Assembly (NCBI GenBank): GCA_002314605.1 | Contig: DCGO01000013.1 | Location: 1 to 36,572 of the forward strand | DNA length: 36,572 bases | Direction: 5' to 3' | Origin: Lentisphaeria bacterium UBA1776 | GTDB lineage: Bacteria; Verrucomicrobiota; Lentisphaeria; Victivallales; Victivallaceae | In this document: positions 24,712 through 32,106 of the stretch, in pieces | Numbering within the stretch: position 1 is the stretch's first letter | Layout: each line of letters begins with the position of its first letter | Made by a program: the position numbers and the translations under genes | Notes under the pieces: model-generated | The model's input: the letters and a program-made list of their open reading frames with translations, nothing else | Told to the model about the DNA's origin: nothing | The model's database searches: none

Positions 24712-26217
24712 ATGCAGCTGGATGTACAGTGGTTTATCGCCGCGCTGGCGGAAAACGGCAGCGTGACTGTGGAAGATGCCTGTTCGCTGAACGATCAGCT
24801 GGGAGGCGACCCGGATCTCGGGACCTACGCGCAAAGCATTCTGGACGCCATGGCTTCCGGAATGGAACAGACCGATGTCGATGCGCTGACGGGCCAGATC
24901 CAGGAACTGATGGACTATGCTGTCAACGCCGCCGCCAGCGGCGTCCCGCCGGAGATCTTTCAGGCAACGGGGGAAGCACCGGCGGAAGTTCAGGCGGAAA
25001 CGTCTGCAGAAAGCGGTGCCGCCCCGATCATGGAGGGACTTCCGTCCTTTGAGAAGGACCTTTCGGAATGCAGCGATGAAGAACTCCAGGATTTCATGAT
25101 CCGGCTCCTGCTGGGCCTGCGGCAGGAAAATGCCAGCGACCTCCACCTATCCGCCGGAGCCCCTCCCTTCATCCGGCGGAACCTCGTCAACGAACGGCTG
25201 ACTCAGCGGAAACTCACCCCCGTGGAGGCCGAACGGCTGAACAAGATCCTCGTCCCTCCGGACGTGGTGGAACAGTTCGACAAGGATATGGACGCCAGCT
25301 TTGCGCTGGAATTTTACGGCAACCGCTTCCGGGTGGCGCTGATGGTCCACAAGGAAGGCATTGCCGGCAGCTACCGGCTGGTCCCCGGTGAACTCAAAAC
25401 TTTGGAGGAACTGGGCTTCATGGAACACGATGCCCACACCATCCGGCGCCTTCTGGACTACAACAACGGACTCATTCTGGTCACCGGCCCCCTGGGCGCA
25501 GGCAAGACCACCACCTTGGCCGCCATGGTGAATATCCTGAATGAAAACCGTCAGGATCATGTGATCACCGTGGAGGATCCCATCGAGATCGTCCAGAAAT
25601 CCAGGGGCTGTCAGATCACCCAGCGTCAGATCGGCAGTCACACCCAGAGCTACAGGACCGCCCTCAAGGGAGCCCTGCGTGAAGACCCGGATATCATCGT
25701 CATCGGCGAAATGCACGACCTGGAGACCATCGAAAACGCCATCACAGCTTCCGAGACCGGACACCTGGTCATCGGCACACTGCACACCTGCGATGCGGCC
25801 AACACCCTGAACCGCATTCTGGACGTCTTCCCACCCTCCCAGCAGGCCCAGATCCGCGCCATGGTGGCCGGCAGTCTCCGGGGCATCCTCTGCCAGAAAC
25901 TGATCCCCGGCACCGACGGCAAGCTCACCATGGCCTACGAGATCCTCATGAATACCAACGCCGTCAGCAACAATATCAACGAGGGCAAAATCCATCAGCT
26001 GAAAGCCGCCATGGAGATCGGCTCCAAGCAGGGCATGCTCACCATCGACCAGTGTCTTTTCAACCGCTATCAGAATGGCCAGGTCACCTACGAGACCGCA
26101 TTGGCAAACATGCGTGATGCCGCCGTCCTGGATCAGATCAAGAAGTATTATGCGGTGGAACAGGCCAAAAAGCTCTCCGAAGAAGCCGCTGCCGCCAAAA
26201 AAGCCGGCAAAAAGTGA
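24712..26217 (+). CDS. PilT/PilU-type pilus retraction ATPase with N-terminal extension
   Basis: A 501-residue secretion ATPase. I start it at the ATG at 24712, preceded by GGGAGGG, not at the far upstream open frame. Residues 1-125 form an unfamiliar acidic, Ala-rich extension (MQLDVQWFIAALAENGSVTV onward). The canonical PilT part starts at ASDLHLS. The Walker A is GPLGAGKT (259-266), a slight variant of GPTGSGKT. The Asp box is ITVEDPIEIVQ, the Walker B DPDIIVIGEMHDLET, the His box GTLHT. The C-terminus ends in a Lys/Ala-rich tail. It is probably a hexameric motor for retraction or a regulator like PilU. The next gene is a standard PilT. Confidence 0.88.
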   Translation: MQLDVQWFIAALAENGSVTVEDACSLNDQLGGDPDLGTYAQSILDAMASGMEQTDVDALTGQIQELMDYAVNAAASGVPPEIFQATGEAPAEVQAETSAESGAAPIMEGLPSFEKDLSECSDEELQDFMIRLLLGLRQENASDLHLSAGAPPFIRRNLVNERLTQRKLTPVEAERLNKILVPPDVVEQFDKDMDASFALEFYGNRFRVALMVHKEGIAGSYRLVPGELKTLEELGFMEHDAHTIRRLLDYNNGLILVTGPLGAGKTTTLAAMVNILNENRQDHVITVEDPIEIVQKSRGCQITQRQIGSHTQSYRTALKGALREDPDIIVIGEMHDLETIENAITASETGHLVIGTLHTCDAANTLNRILDVFPPSQQAQIRAMVAGSLRGILCQKLIPGTDGKLTMAYEILMNTNAVSNNINEGKIHQLKAAMEIGSKQGMLTIDQCLFNRYQNGQVTYETALANMRDAAVLDQIKKYYAVEQAKKLSEEAAAAKKAGKK

Positions 26218-26240
26218 AAGAAAGCGAGGAATAGATCATT

Positions 26241-27341
26241 ATGGCTGACGAACCTCTGATCAATCAGTATCTGCGTTACATGCTGGAAAAAGGCGGTTCC
26301 GACCTCCACTTGTCCATCAACAGTCCCGTCAAGGCCCGTATTCACGGCAATATCGAGCCCATCACCGACGAGCCGGTCACGCCGGAATTCATGGAAGCCA
26401 TGCTCCAGGAGATCTGCCTCCCAGAATGGCGCTGGGCCCAGTTCATGGAGACCCACGATCTGGACTTCGCCCACGAGATCCCCGGTCTGGCCCGTTTCCG
26501 CTGCAACTACCTCTACAACTACAACGGCATGGCCGCCGTGCTCCGGCAGATCCCCGGGAAAATTCTGACCTTCGAGGATCTGCATCTGCCGGAAGTCCTG
26601 AAGGAGATCTGCGCCTACCGTTCCGGTCTGGTGCTGGTGACCGGACCCACCGGTTCCGGCAAATCCACCACATTGGCCGCCATGATCGACTACATCAACA
26701 AAAATTACAGCCGGCACATCATCACCATTGAGGACCCGGTGGAATTCGTCCACCAGAATCACCAGTCCACCATCGTCCACCGGGAAGTGGGCATTCACAG
26801 CCAGTCCTTCCCCCGGGCCCTGCGGGGCGCCATGCGGTCGGACCCGGATATCGTGCTCATCGGAGAGATGCGCGAACTGGACACCATCCGGCTGGGTCTC
26901 ACCTGCGCCGCCATGGGAATGCTGGTCTTCGGGACGCTGCACACCAACAATGCGCCGAAGACCATCGACCGGATCATCGACGCCTTCCCGGCCAACGAGC
27001 AGGCCCAGATCCGCACCATGCTGGCGGAGTGTCTGCAGGCCATTGTTTCCCAGCTCCTGTGCCGCAAGATCCCCAAGGGCCGCGTGGCCGTCCACGAGAT
27101 CCTGCTCTGGTCCGACGGCCTCCCGAACACCATCCGCAAGGGACAGATCGCCAATATCCGGACCATTATCGAAGGCAACCGGGGCCGGGGCATGCAGTCC
27201 ATGGATGAATCCATCCAGACCCAGCTGGATCTGGGCAACATCACCGCCGAAGAGGCATACATGAAAGCCAGCGACAAAAAGCGCTTCCTCGCCGCCATGG
27301 AGGCCGAAGAGGCCGCCAAAAATGCGGAAAAGAAGGAGTAA
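26241..27341 (+). CDS. pilT: Type IV pilus twitching motility ATPase PilT
   Basis: The 366-residue protein has all PilT landmarks: GSDLHLS near the N-terminus, Walker A GPTGSGKS (135-142), Asp box ITIEDPVEFVH, Walker B DPDIVLIGEMRELDT, His box FGTLHTNNAPKTIDRIID, and the C-terminal QAIVSQLLCRKIPKGR segment. It forms a cytoplasmic ring that retracts type IV pili. It follows the variant ATPase by 23 bases with GAGGA upstream, so the two motors are made together, as PilT and PilU are in many bacteria. No pilB, pilC or pilM-Q gene is nearby. The final ~15 residues are highly charged. Confidence 0.92.
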   Translation: MADEPLINQYLRYMLEKGGSDLHLSINSPVKARIHGNIEPITDEPVTPEFMEAMLQEICLPEWRWAQFMETHDLDFAHEIPGLARFRCNYLYNYNGMAAVLRQIPGKILTFEDLHLPEVLKEICAYRSGLVLVTGPTGSGKSTTLAAMIDYINKNYSRHIITIEDPVEFVHQNHQSTIVHREVGIHSQSFPRALRGAMRSDPDIVLIGEMRELDTIRLGLTCAAMGMLVFGTLHTNNAPKTIDRIIDAFPANEQAQIRTMLAECLQAIVSQLLCRKIPKGRVAVHEILLWSDGLPNTIRKGQIANIRTIIEGNRGRGMQSMDESIQTQLDLGNITAEEAYMKASDKKRFLAAMEAEEAAKNAEKKE

Positions 27342-27342
27342 T

Positions 27343-27369
27343 TTCCGGTCCCGGACTGCCGGGCCGGAA
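27343..27369 (+). terminator. Hairpin after pilT, possible terminator
   Basis: TTCCGG-T-CCCGG, loop ACTG, then CCGGG-CCGGAA gives eleven pairs with a single bulged T, starting two bases after the pilT stop. There is no following T-run, so it may be a Rho-assisted stop or an mRNA-stabilising structure instead of an intrinsic terminator. Confidence 0.45.
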
Positions 27370-27372
27370 CCG

Positions 27373-27390
27373 ATGCAAAAGAGTTTGCAT
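27373..27390. repeat. Perfect 7-bp inverted repeat ATGCAAA-AGAG-TTTGCAT
   Basis: The two arms are fully complementary with a four-base loop. It lies about 65 bases upstream of the fur-family promoter, directly after the pilT hairpin. It could be a second hairpin or a regulator site; the sequence alone does not decide. Confidence 0.4.
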
Positions 27391-27455
27391 TCCTGTTTCC
27401 GGCAGGCATTTTGACTTTCCGCAAAAGTCCGTGTAAAATAATTCGCGGAAAAAGT

Positions 27456-27483
27456 TTGACATCCCATAAATGAATGTTATATT
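27456..27483 (+). promoter_or_regulatory. Putative promoter of the Fur/PerR-rubrerythrin operon
   Basis: TTGACA (27456-27461), 16 bases, then TATATT (27478-27483). The start codon of the regulator at 27514 follows 30 bases later. The -10 region is covered by the palindrome listed separately. Confidence 0.6.
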
Positions 27484-27489
27484 TATTTA
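27467..27489. promoter_or_regulatory. Candidate Fur/PerR operator over the -10
   Basis: TAAATGAAT-GTTAT-ATTTATTTA is a 23-bp near-perfect palindrome: nine-base arms with one mismatch, separated by five bases. It covers the proposed -10. Fur-family boxes are AT-rich palindromes of this size, and fur/perR genes are commonly autoregulated, so binding by the product of the next gene is a reasonable inference. Confidence 0.5.
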
Positions 27490-27513
27490 GCGTTAAAATT
27501 CAATGAGGTGAAA

Positions 27514-27975
27514 ATGCAGAAGACCGGGGAAAATTTTGCGGAACTCTGCCGGACGCACGGGTGGAAATGCACCCCCCAGCGGCTGGCGGTTTACCGGTAT
27601 ATCAGGACCCGCCGGAATCATCCCACGGTGGATCAGGTGCTGGCGGAGGTGCGCGTTTCGATCCCGGCGGTCACCCGGGAAAGCGTGTACCGGATCCTCA
27701 ATGAGTTTGCCCATGCGGGGATCATCCGGCGGCTGGACCACTTTTCCAGCGCCCGGTACGACACCTGCACCGGCAGTCATCTGCATTTCATCTGCGAAGT
27801 CTGCGGGAAGATCACGGATTTTCCCCTGACGGGAGCCATTGAGATCCCGCCGGAACTCTCCGGACAGGAGGTGCATCACACCGAAGTCCGGATCTCCGGA
27901 GTCTGCCAAACATGCCGGACCGCCGGGAAACACCCGGTTCAGTCAGGCTCAAATAACCCAAAGAAAGGATCGTGA
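27514..27975 (+). CDS. Fur-family metalloregulator, probably PerR-like
   Basis: The 153-residue protein has a Fur winged helix (CTPQRLAVYRYIRTRRNHPTVDQVL, then VTRESVYRILN) and a C-terminal dimerisation domain. That domain has the structural zinc cysteines CEVC and CQTC, plus the HLHF metal segment. The gene order regulator-rubrerythrin is typical of PerR, the peroxide sensor that repress oxidative-defence genes until iron-catalysed oxidation of a His. Iron-sensing Fur or another subtype cannot be excluded. The ATG at 27514 has GAGGTGA upstream and is preferred to the GTG at 27508. The stop is three bases from the rubrerythrin ATG. Confidence 0.88.
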   Translation: MQKTGENFAELCRTHGWKCTPQRLAVYRYIRTRRNHPTVDQVLAEVRVSIPAVTRESVYRILNEFAHAGIIRRLDHFSSARYDTCTGSHLHFICEVCGKITDFPLTGAIEIPPELSGQEVHHTEVRISGVCQTCRTAGKHPVQSGSNNPKKGS

Positions 27976-27978
27976 ATC

Positions 27979-28512
27979 ATGGAATTCAAAGACAGCAGGA
28001 CCGCAAAAAATCTCGCCTTCGCGTTTGCCGGGGAATCTCAGGCACGCAACAAGTACACCTACTTTGCCAGTGCCGCCCGCAAGGAGGGCTATGAGCAGAT
28101 TGCGGCCATTTTTGAAGAGACCGCCAACAACGAAAAGGAACATGCCAAACTCTGGTTCAAGGCTCTGGGGGGCATCGGCAATACCATGCAGAACCTTCTG
28201 GCCGCCGCCGCCGGGGAGCACGAAGAGTGGACCGACATGTACAAGCGCTTCGCCGAAGAAGCCAAAGCCGAGGGCTTTGACGCACTGGCGGCCCAGCTGG
28301 CCGGAGTGGCGGCCATCGAGAAGCGCCACGAGGAGCGCTACCGCAAACTGGCGGCCAATATCGAAAAGGGCGAAGTCTGGGTGAAAGTCGGCGAGAACCG
28401 CTGGGAGTGCCGCAACTGCGGTCACATCTACATCGGCGAAAAAGCGCCGGAAACCTGCCCGGTCTGCAAGCATCCGAAAGCCTATTTCCAGCTTGAGCCT
28501 CAGAATTTCTGA
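27979..28512 (+). CDS. rbr: Rubrerythrin
   Basis: A 177-residue non-haem iron protein that reduces hydrogen peroxide in the cytoplasm of anaerobes. The ferritin-like four-helix part has iron-binding glutamates in AGESQARNKY, NNEKEHAKLW, FAEEAKAEGF and IEKRHEERYRKL. The C-terminal rubredoxin domain is marked by CRNCG and CPVCKHPKAYF. Length and order are canonical. It is translated directly after the Fur/PerR regulator and should be derepressed by peroxide if that regulator is PerR. Electrons would come from a rubredoxin reductase or NADH oxidoreductase encoded elsewhere. Confidence 0.96.
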   Translation: MEFKDSRTAKNLAFAFAGESQARNKYTYFASAARKEGYEQIAAIFEETANNEKEHAKLWFKALGGIGNTMQNLLAAAAGEHEEWTDMYKRFAEEAKAEGFDALAAQLAGVAAIEKRHEERYRKLAANIEKGEVWVKVGENRWECRNCGHIYIGEKAPETCPVCKHPKAYFQLEPQNF

Positions 28513-28548
28513 GGGTAAACAACCAAACAGTAACGGAGGGTATTGAAA

Positions 28549-29109
28549 ATGAGAAGCAGAACAACTTTTGATCTCCAGTATGCACACCGGTTCTACGGTT
28601 TCCGGGGAGAGGCACAGTATCTCCACGGGCACACCGGAGTCCTGACCATTGAGGTGGAGGATTCCGTGGAACCCGGAGTCAACATGGTCTTCCCCTGCAA
28701 CGAAATTCAGAAAACCGCCTGGTCGGTGCTGAAGAATTTCGACCATGCGCTGATCCTGCGGGAAGACGATCCGCTGCTTCCTGCGGTGCTGGCCGTCTAT
28801 GACAAGCAGGGCATCCGCAACGGAGCCCCCACCAACACCATGAAGGGCGAAGCCTTCAAAACCGCTCTGGCCACGGCTTATCCGGACTGCCGTCTGGTGG
28901 TGACCAAAGAGACCATGACCGTAGAAGGCATGATCAAGATCGTCTATGATCTCCTGAAGGACAAGCTCAACATTGCGAAGATCACCTTCACAAGCGGCGT
29001 CAATGCCGCCAGCGAAGAGTACCCCGTCACCAGAACCGTGGACCGCTGTCCGGCCTGCGGCATCGCACTGGTGAACGGCGTCTGCCCCAAGTGCGGCTAC
29101 AAAAAGTGA
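28549..29109 (+). CDS. QueD/PTPS-family protein with C-terminal zinc ribbon
   Basis: The 186-residue protein has a 6-pyruvoyltetrahydropterin synthase/6-carboxytetrahydropterin synthase (T-fold) core: AHRFYGF near the N-terminus, the zinc-binding HGH in YLHGHTGVL, FDHALIL, and a late Glu in TMTVEGM. The usual QueD catalytic Cys shortly before HGH (C..LHGH) is absent; the segment reads GEAQYLHGH. A C-terminal CPAC...CPKC zinc ribbon is added, which QueD normally lacks. The activity is therefore uncertain: a pterin enzyme of another subtype or a protein with a new role. The ATG at 28549 has GGAGGG eight bases upstream. It lies 36 bases after rubrerythrin, so it may be part of the stress operon. 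Confidence 0.8.
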   Translation: MRSRTTFDLQYAHRFYGFRGEAQYLHGHTGVLTIEVEDSVEPGVNMVFPCNEIQKTAWSVLKNFDHALILREDDPLLPAVLAVYDKQGIRNGAPTNTMKGEAFKTALATAYPDCRLVVTKETMTVEGMIKIVYDLLKDKLNIAKITFTSGVNAASEEYPVTRTVDRCPACGIALVNGVCPKCGYKK

Positions 29110-29117
29110 TCCCGGAA

Positions 29118-29138
29118 GGGGGTTGCTGAACAGCCCCC
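29118..29138 (+). terminator. Hairpin after the QueD-like gene
   Basis: GGGGGTTG, loop CTGAA, CAGCCCCC gives an 8-bp stem (one T-G pair) eight bases after the stop codon at 29109. No T-run follows. It is likely a transcript end or stabiliser. Confidence 0.4.
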
Positions 29139-29199
29139 GGACAGGCCGGGCAGTTCAGACTGGCCGGCCATGTGTCAGTAACGTGCTGCTCCCGGTCAT

Positions 29200-29219
29200 G
29201 GGGGGGTTACTGCCCCCCC
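29200..29219. terminator. G7/C7 hairpin between convergent genes
   Basis: Seven G (29200-29206), loop TTACTG containing the stop codon of the leftward glycosyltransferase, then seven C (29213-29219). It is very stable in both directions and lies where the two converging transcripts should end, but only TT follows on the plus strand. Confidence 0.4.
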
Positions 29220-30424
29220 TTCCTCCGGGAGAGTTCCTCGTTTTTCTTCAGCTGGAGACATGGGGCTTCCCGCCCGGGGACCCAGTGCCTCGTGGGAGAG
29301 AGAAACGAGGAAAGCGCGATCCAGGGCAGCTGCTGATAGAAAAAGTAAAACGCCGGAATGCTGAAAGACTGCAGATGGCGTTTTCTGCTTTTGGACAGGA
29401 TCGCGTATGCGGCGGATGCAAAGTCAAATACGAGGACAAAGAGAAGGACCTTCCAGTCCCCGAGACACGTGGCGGCAATCAGGCACAGCATCCCCAGCGC
29501 CTTCAGAACAAAAGTGGGAATGGAAAGCAGGAAAAAGAGAAAATCCGCCTTGGCGAAATCGCCGTGACAGATCTGTTTCATGAGGGGAACGAAATAAAAT
29601 GCCAGACACTGCAGATCCCCGGTCATCCAGCGTCTCATCCGGTGCCACGACACAAGCCACGTTTCCGGCTGCTTGTCCCGGAACTCCGCCTCCGGACAGA
29701 GTACGAATTCAGCGTCCGTCAGGGCTGCGTCCAAAGACAAAGCCAGGTCTTCCGTCCGGGTTCTGGGGGTCCACTGCAGCCGTTCAAGGTAGGACCGACG
29801 CAAACCGTACCCCATGCCCATGACCAGAGAATAAACCCCGGCCTTGTATCTGGGCTCAAAGAAATGGTGCCACATGATGTGTCCCAGCATGGAATTGGCG
29901 GCTTCGGACCAGGTCGCTGAATGATTCTCGAAGGAATGGTAACCCACCGCCATTTCCGCCCGCATCAGGCCGGGAAGAATATGCTCGATGAAGTCGGTGT
30001 TGGGGATCGTGTCCGCGTCAAAGAATACAAACCCGTCAAAATTCTCATCCCGGGTGGCTTCAAGAAAAAACTTCAGAGCATCCGCCTTGCCTCCGCCCTC
30101 AGTGGGCGCCTTCACCAGGACCGTGGCCCCCATGCTCCGGGCGATCTCGGCGGTCCTGTCGGAACAGTTGTCGGCCACCACATAAACGGCCTCCGCCGGA
30201 CGGGTCTGATTCTGCAGAACCGTCAGGATATTTCCGATGGTGGATTCCTCGTTATGGGCGCAGATCACGGCGGCAACGCGCTTTATTTCAGCAAAGGTCC
30301 GCGCCTCTTTCTTCTTCCGGAGCCGGGGAAACAAACGGAACACATACGGGGAAACGGCAATTCCCAATTCATTGGCGGCAATCAGGGCGATTCCAGCCAT
30401 TTCCATCAAAGACACTTCAATCAT
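29207..30424 (-). CDS. Membrane glycosyltransferase, GT2 family
   Basis: The 405-residue protein is a processive-type GT2 enzyme resembling cellulose or hyaluronan synthase. An N-terminal membrane helix is followed by the GT-A domain: AAVICAHNEESTIG (nucleotide-binding Asn/Glu), VVADNCSDRT, FFDADT (DxD metal site), TEDLALSL (TED motif) and the RMRRWMTGD motif that holds the acceptor. Several C-terminal membrane helices follow and the tail is basic. It would extend a polysaccharide on the inner face of the membrane. Nothing nearby suggests which sugar. A weak ribosome site precedes the ATG at 30424, which overlaps the stop of a tiny upstream frame. Confidence 0.88.
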   Translation of the reverse strand: MIEVSLMEMAGIALIAANELGIAVSPYVFRLFPRLRKKKEARTFAEIKRVAAVICAHNEESTIGNILTVLQNQTRPAEAVYVVADNCSDRTAEIARSMGATVLVKAPTEGGGKADALKFFLEATRDENFDGFVFFDADTIPNTDFIEHILPGLMRAEMAVGYHSFENHSATWSEAANSMLGHIMWHHFFEPRYKAGVYSLVMGMGYGLRRSYLERLQWTPRTRTEDLALSLDAALTDAEFVLCPEAEFRDKQPETWLVSWHRMRRWMTGDLQCLAFYFVPLMKQICHGDFAKADFLFFLLSIPTFVLKALGMLCLIAATCLGDWKVLLFVLVFDFASAAYAILSKSRKRHLQSFSIPAFYFFYQQLPWIALSSFLSPTRHWVPGREAPCLQLKKNEELSRRKGGQ

Positions 30425-30453
30425 TCCCGGATCATCCCGTAAAAAAGGAACAC
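30421..30453 (-). other. Possible 10-codon leader frame upstream of the glycosyltransferase
   Basis: A GTG preceded by GAGGTCAGGA opens a frame of ten codons (MFLFYGMIRE when GTG is read as Met) whose TGA overlaps the glycosyltransferase ATG (ATGA). The main start has no good Shine-Dalgarno, so coupling through this frame is possible. Short frames arise by chance, so this is a weak call. Confidence 0.25.
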
Positions 30454-30509
30454 TCCTGACCTCAATCCTCTACTGTTTTCCGCACGAAAAGCGCGGCACA
30501 ACCATGCGG

Positions 30510-30519
30510 TGACATGTCA
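30510..30519. promoter_or_regulatory. Perfect palindrome TGACATGTCA at the glycosyltransferase start site
   Basis: The 10-bp palindrome lies just downstream of the minus-strand -10 (30526-30521) and covers the predicted transcription start, a typical repressor position. The regulator is unknown. Confidence 0.35.
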
Positions 30520-30520
30520 T

Positions 30521-30549
30521 AATATACATTTGCGCAGGCAAAAATACAA
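30521..30549 (-). promoter_or_regulatory. Putative glycosyltransferase promoter
   Basis: On the minus strand TTGTAT (30549-30544), 17 bases, then TATATT (30526-30521). The leader to the ATG at 30424 is about 90 bases. Confidence 0.45.
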
Positions 30550-30630
30550 GGCTGCAAAGTGTACCCCTGCAAAAAAAAGAAGCGGCATCGCGGGCTTGCG
30601 CCCCTGCAGATGCTGTCCGCTGCGGATATT

Positions 30631-30659
30631 TTTGCACAGAACCTGAATTGATTTGCACA
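30631..30659 (+). promoter_or_regulatory. Tandem TTTGCACA half-sites upstream of the GH39-like gene
   Basis: TTTGCACA occurs at 30631-30638 and again at 30652-30659, exactly 21 bp apart (two helical turns), and is followed by related bases (AAC and TGA) in each copy. The second copy ends eight bases before the -35 at 30668. Direct repeats in this phase and place are characteristic of AraC/XylS-type activators, common partners of glycosidase genes. Confidence 0.5.
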
Positions 30660-30667
30660 AACTGACC

Positions 30668-30696
30668 TTGCAGAAAACTTTCTTCTGTTGTATAAT
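30668..30696 (+). promoter_or_regulatory. Putative promoter of the GH39-like gene
   Basis: TTGCAG (30668-30673), 17 bases, then TATAAT (30691-30696), the only perfect TATAAT among the promoters placed here. Transcription would begin near 30703, which excludes the upstream in-frame start at 30688. Confidence 0.65.
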
Positions 30697-30741
30697 AAGT
30701 GCAGAGAAGTGATGTTTTCAAAGAGCAAAGGGCCCCCCAAT

Positions 30742-32106
30742 ATGAATTCCGTGCAAATCGCCTGGAGTACCAAAAAGAAAACCGGAACCAGTATCCGAAA
30801 ACTCAACGGCGGCAATCTGGCGCCGCATATTGCCGGGGAAATGTCGGGGCTGAACATCCGGAAGTCCTTCGCTGAACTGAATCTGGCCTTTGCCCGTCTG
30901 CATGATGCCCCGCTCGCCAACCCCGGCTGCCGGCTGGTCGATATCAGCCATGTTTTCCCGCTGTTCCACCTGGACGAAAACGATCCGCGCAACTACGATT
31001 TCAGCTATACCGATGACTATATCGGCAACTGTGTCGGCGAATGCGGTACCCCCGTCTTTTACCGGCTGGGGGAATCCATTGACCACTCCGTCAACAAATA
31101 CAAGATCCATCCGCCGGCTGATACCCTCAAATGGGTCAATATCTGCTCCAACATCATCCGCCACTACAATGAGGGTCTGTGGAACGGGTTTCACCACAAT
31201 GTCCGGTGGTGGGAGATCTGGAACGAACCGGACTGCGGCGGCAATACAAAACTTGATCCCAAGGCGAAAAATCTCATGTGGCTGGGGACGCTGGATGAAT
31301 ACAATGCCTTTTACGTACAGGCCGCAACCGAACTCAAAAAACGCTTTCCGGATCTCAAATTCGGCGGTCCGGCCCATTGCGGATTCTGCGAAGGGAAGAC
31401 CGATGTGTTCATCCGGTACTGTGCCGAACATCATGCTCCGCTGGATTTTTACAGCTATCACTGCTATACCGATGATCCTTACGGCTGGATCCAGCAGACC
31501 CCCGGCATGGTCCGCAAACTCCTGGATGAAAACGGGTATCCGGATGCGGAAATCCACCTGAACGAATGGCATTATTTCCCCGGCGGGGACTGGCACCGGC
31601 TGCGTACCGATCCGGATTTCAAACAGCACATGTACGAAATGGAGATGAAGGGGCTGGACAGTGCGGCGTTTCTGTGCACGACCATGATGCTCTGGCAGGA
31701 TACGCCCCTTACTTACGGGGCATATTACTACTGCTGTTCCGGTGCGTGGGGCTGTTACAAGGGCCGTTCCAGCGGGCTGACTCCCTCCTGGTACGGACTG
31801 AAGGCTTACGGGGATATTGTCCGCTATCCGGAACGGACCGGAGCCGTCAGCGATTCAAAGAATGTGACCGTGCTGGCGGGGACCGGCGAACAAGGGGAAA
31901 ACGAACTGCTGATTTCCGCCTTCCGGACCGGGGGAATCGAGTATATTCTGACCGCCGATGTTCCGCTGGATGAAGAACACTGCCGGATCCGGGTTCTGGA
32001 TAACGAACACCGTCTGACCGCACCGGATGAGGTCAGATTTGAAGGCAATTCCGTCCGTTTTTCAAGTTTTTCAAACTCCGCCGTCGCGCTGGTCCGCATC
32101 GGCTGA
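30742..32106 (+). CDS. GH39-like (clan GH-A) glycoside hydrolase
   Basis: The 454-residue protein has a TIM-barrel hydrolase layout. The acid/base is Glu162 in WWEIWNEPDCGG and the nucleophile candidate is Glu275 in IHLNEWHYFPGG, the two hallmarks of clan A enzymes. Length and pattern are nearest GH39 (beta-xylosidase/iduronidase type), followed by a small C-terminal beta domain. No signal peptide is seen, so it is intracellular. The ATG at 30742 has AAAGGG nine bases upstream and gives a 39-base leader; an ATG at 30712 would leave only nine bases. It is probably induced through the tandem half-sites ahead of it. Family assignment within clan A is tentative. Confidence 0.82.
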   Translation: MNSVQIAWSTKKKTGTSIRKLNGGNLAPHIAGEMSGLNIRKSFAELNLAFARLHDAPLANPGCRLVDISHVFPLFHLDENDPRNYDFSYTDDYIGNCVGECGTPVFYRLGESIDHSVNKYKIHPPADTLKWVNICSNIIRHYNEGLWNGFHHNVRWWEIWNEPDCGGNTKLDPKAKNLMWLGTLDEYNAFYVQAATELKKRFPDLKFGGPAHCGFCEGKTDVFIRYCAEHHAPLDFYSYHCYTDDPYGWIQQTPGMVRKLLDENGYPDAEIHLNEWHYFPGGDWHRLRTDPDFKQHMYEMEMKGLDSAAFLCTTMMLWQDTPLTYGAYYYCCSGAWGCYKGRSSGLTPSWYGLKAYGDIVRYPERTGAVSDSKNVTVLAGTGEQGENELLISAFRTGGIEYILTADVPLDEEHCRIRVLDNEHRLTAPDEVRFEGNSVRFSSFSNSAVALVRIG

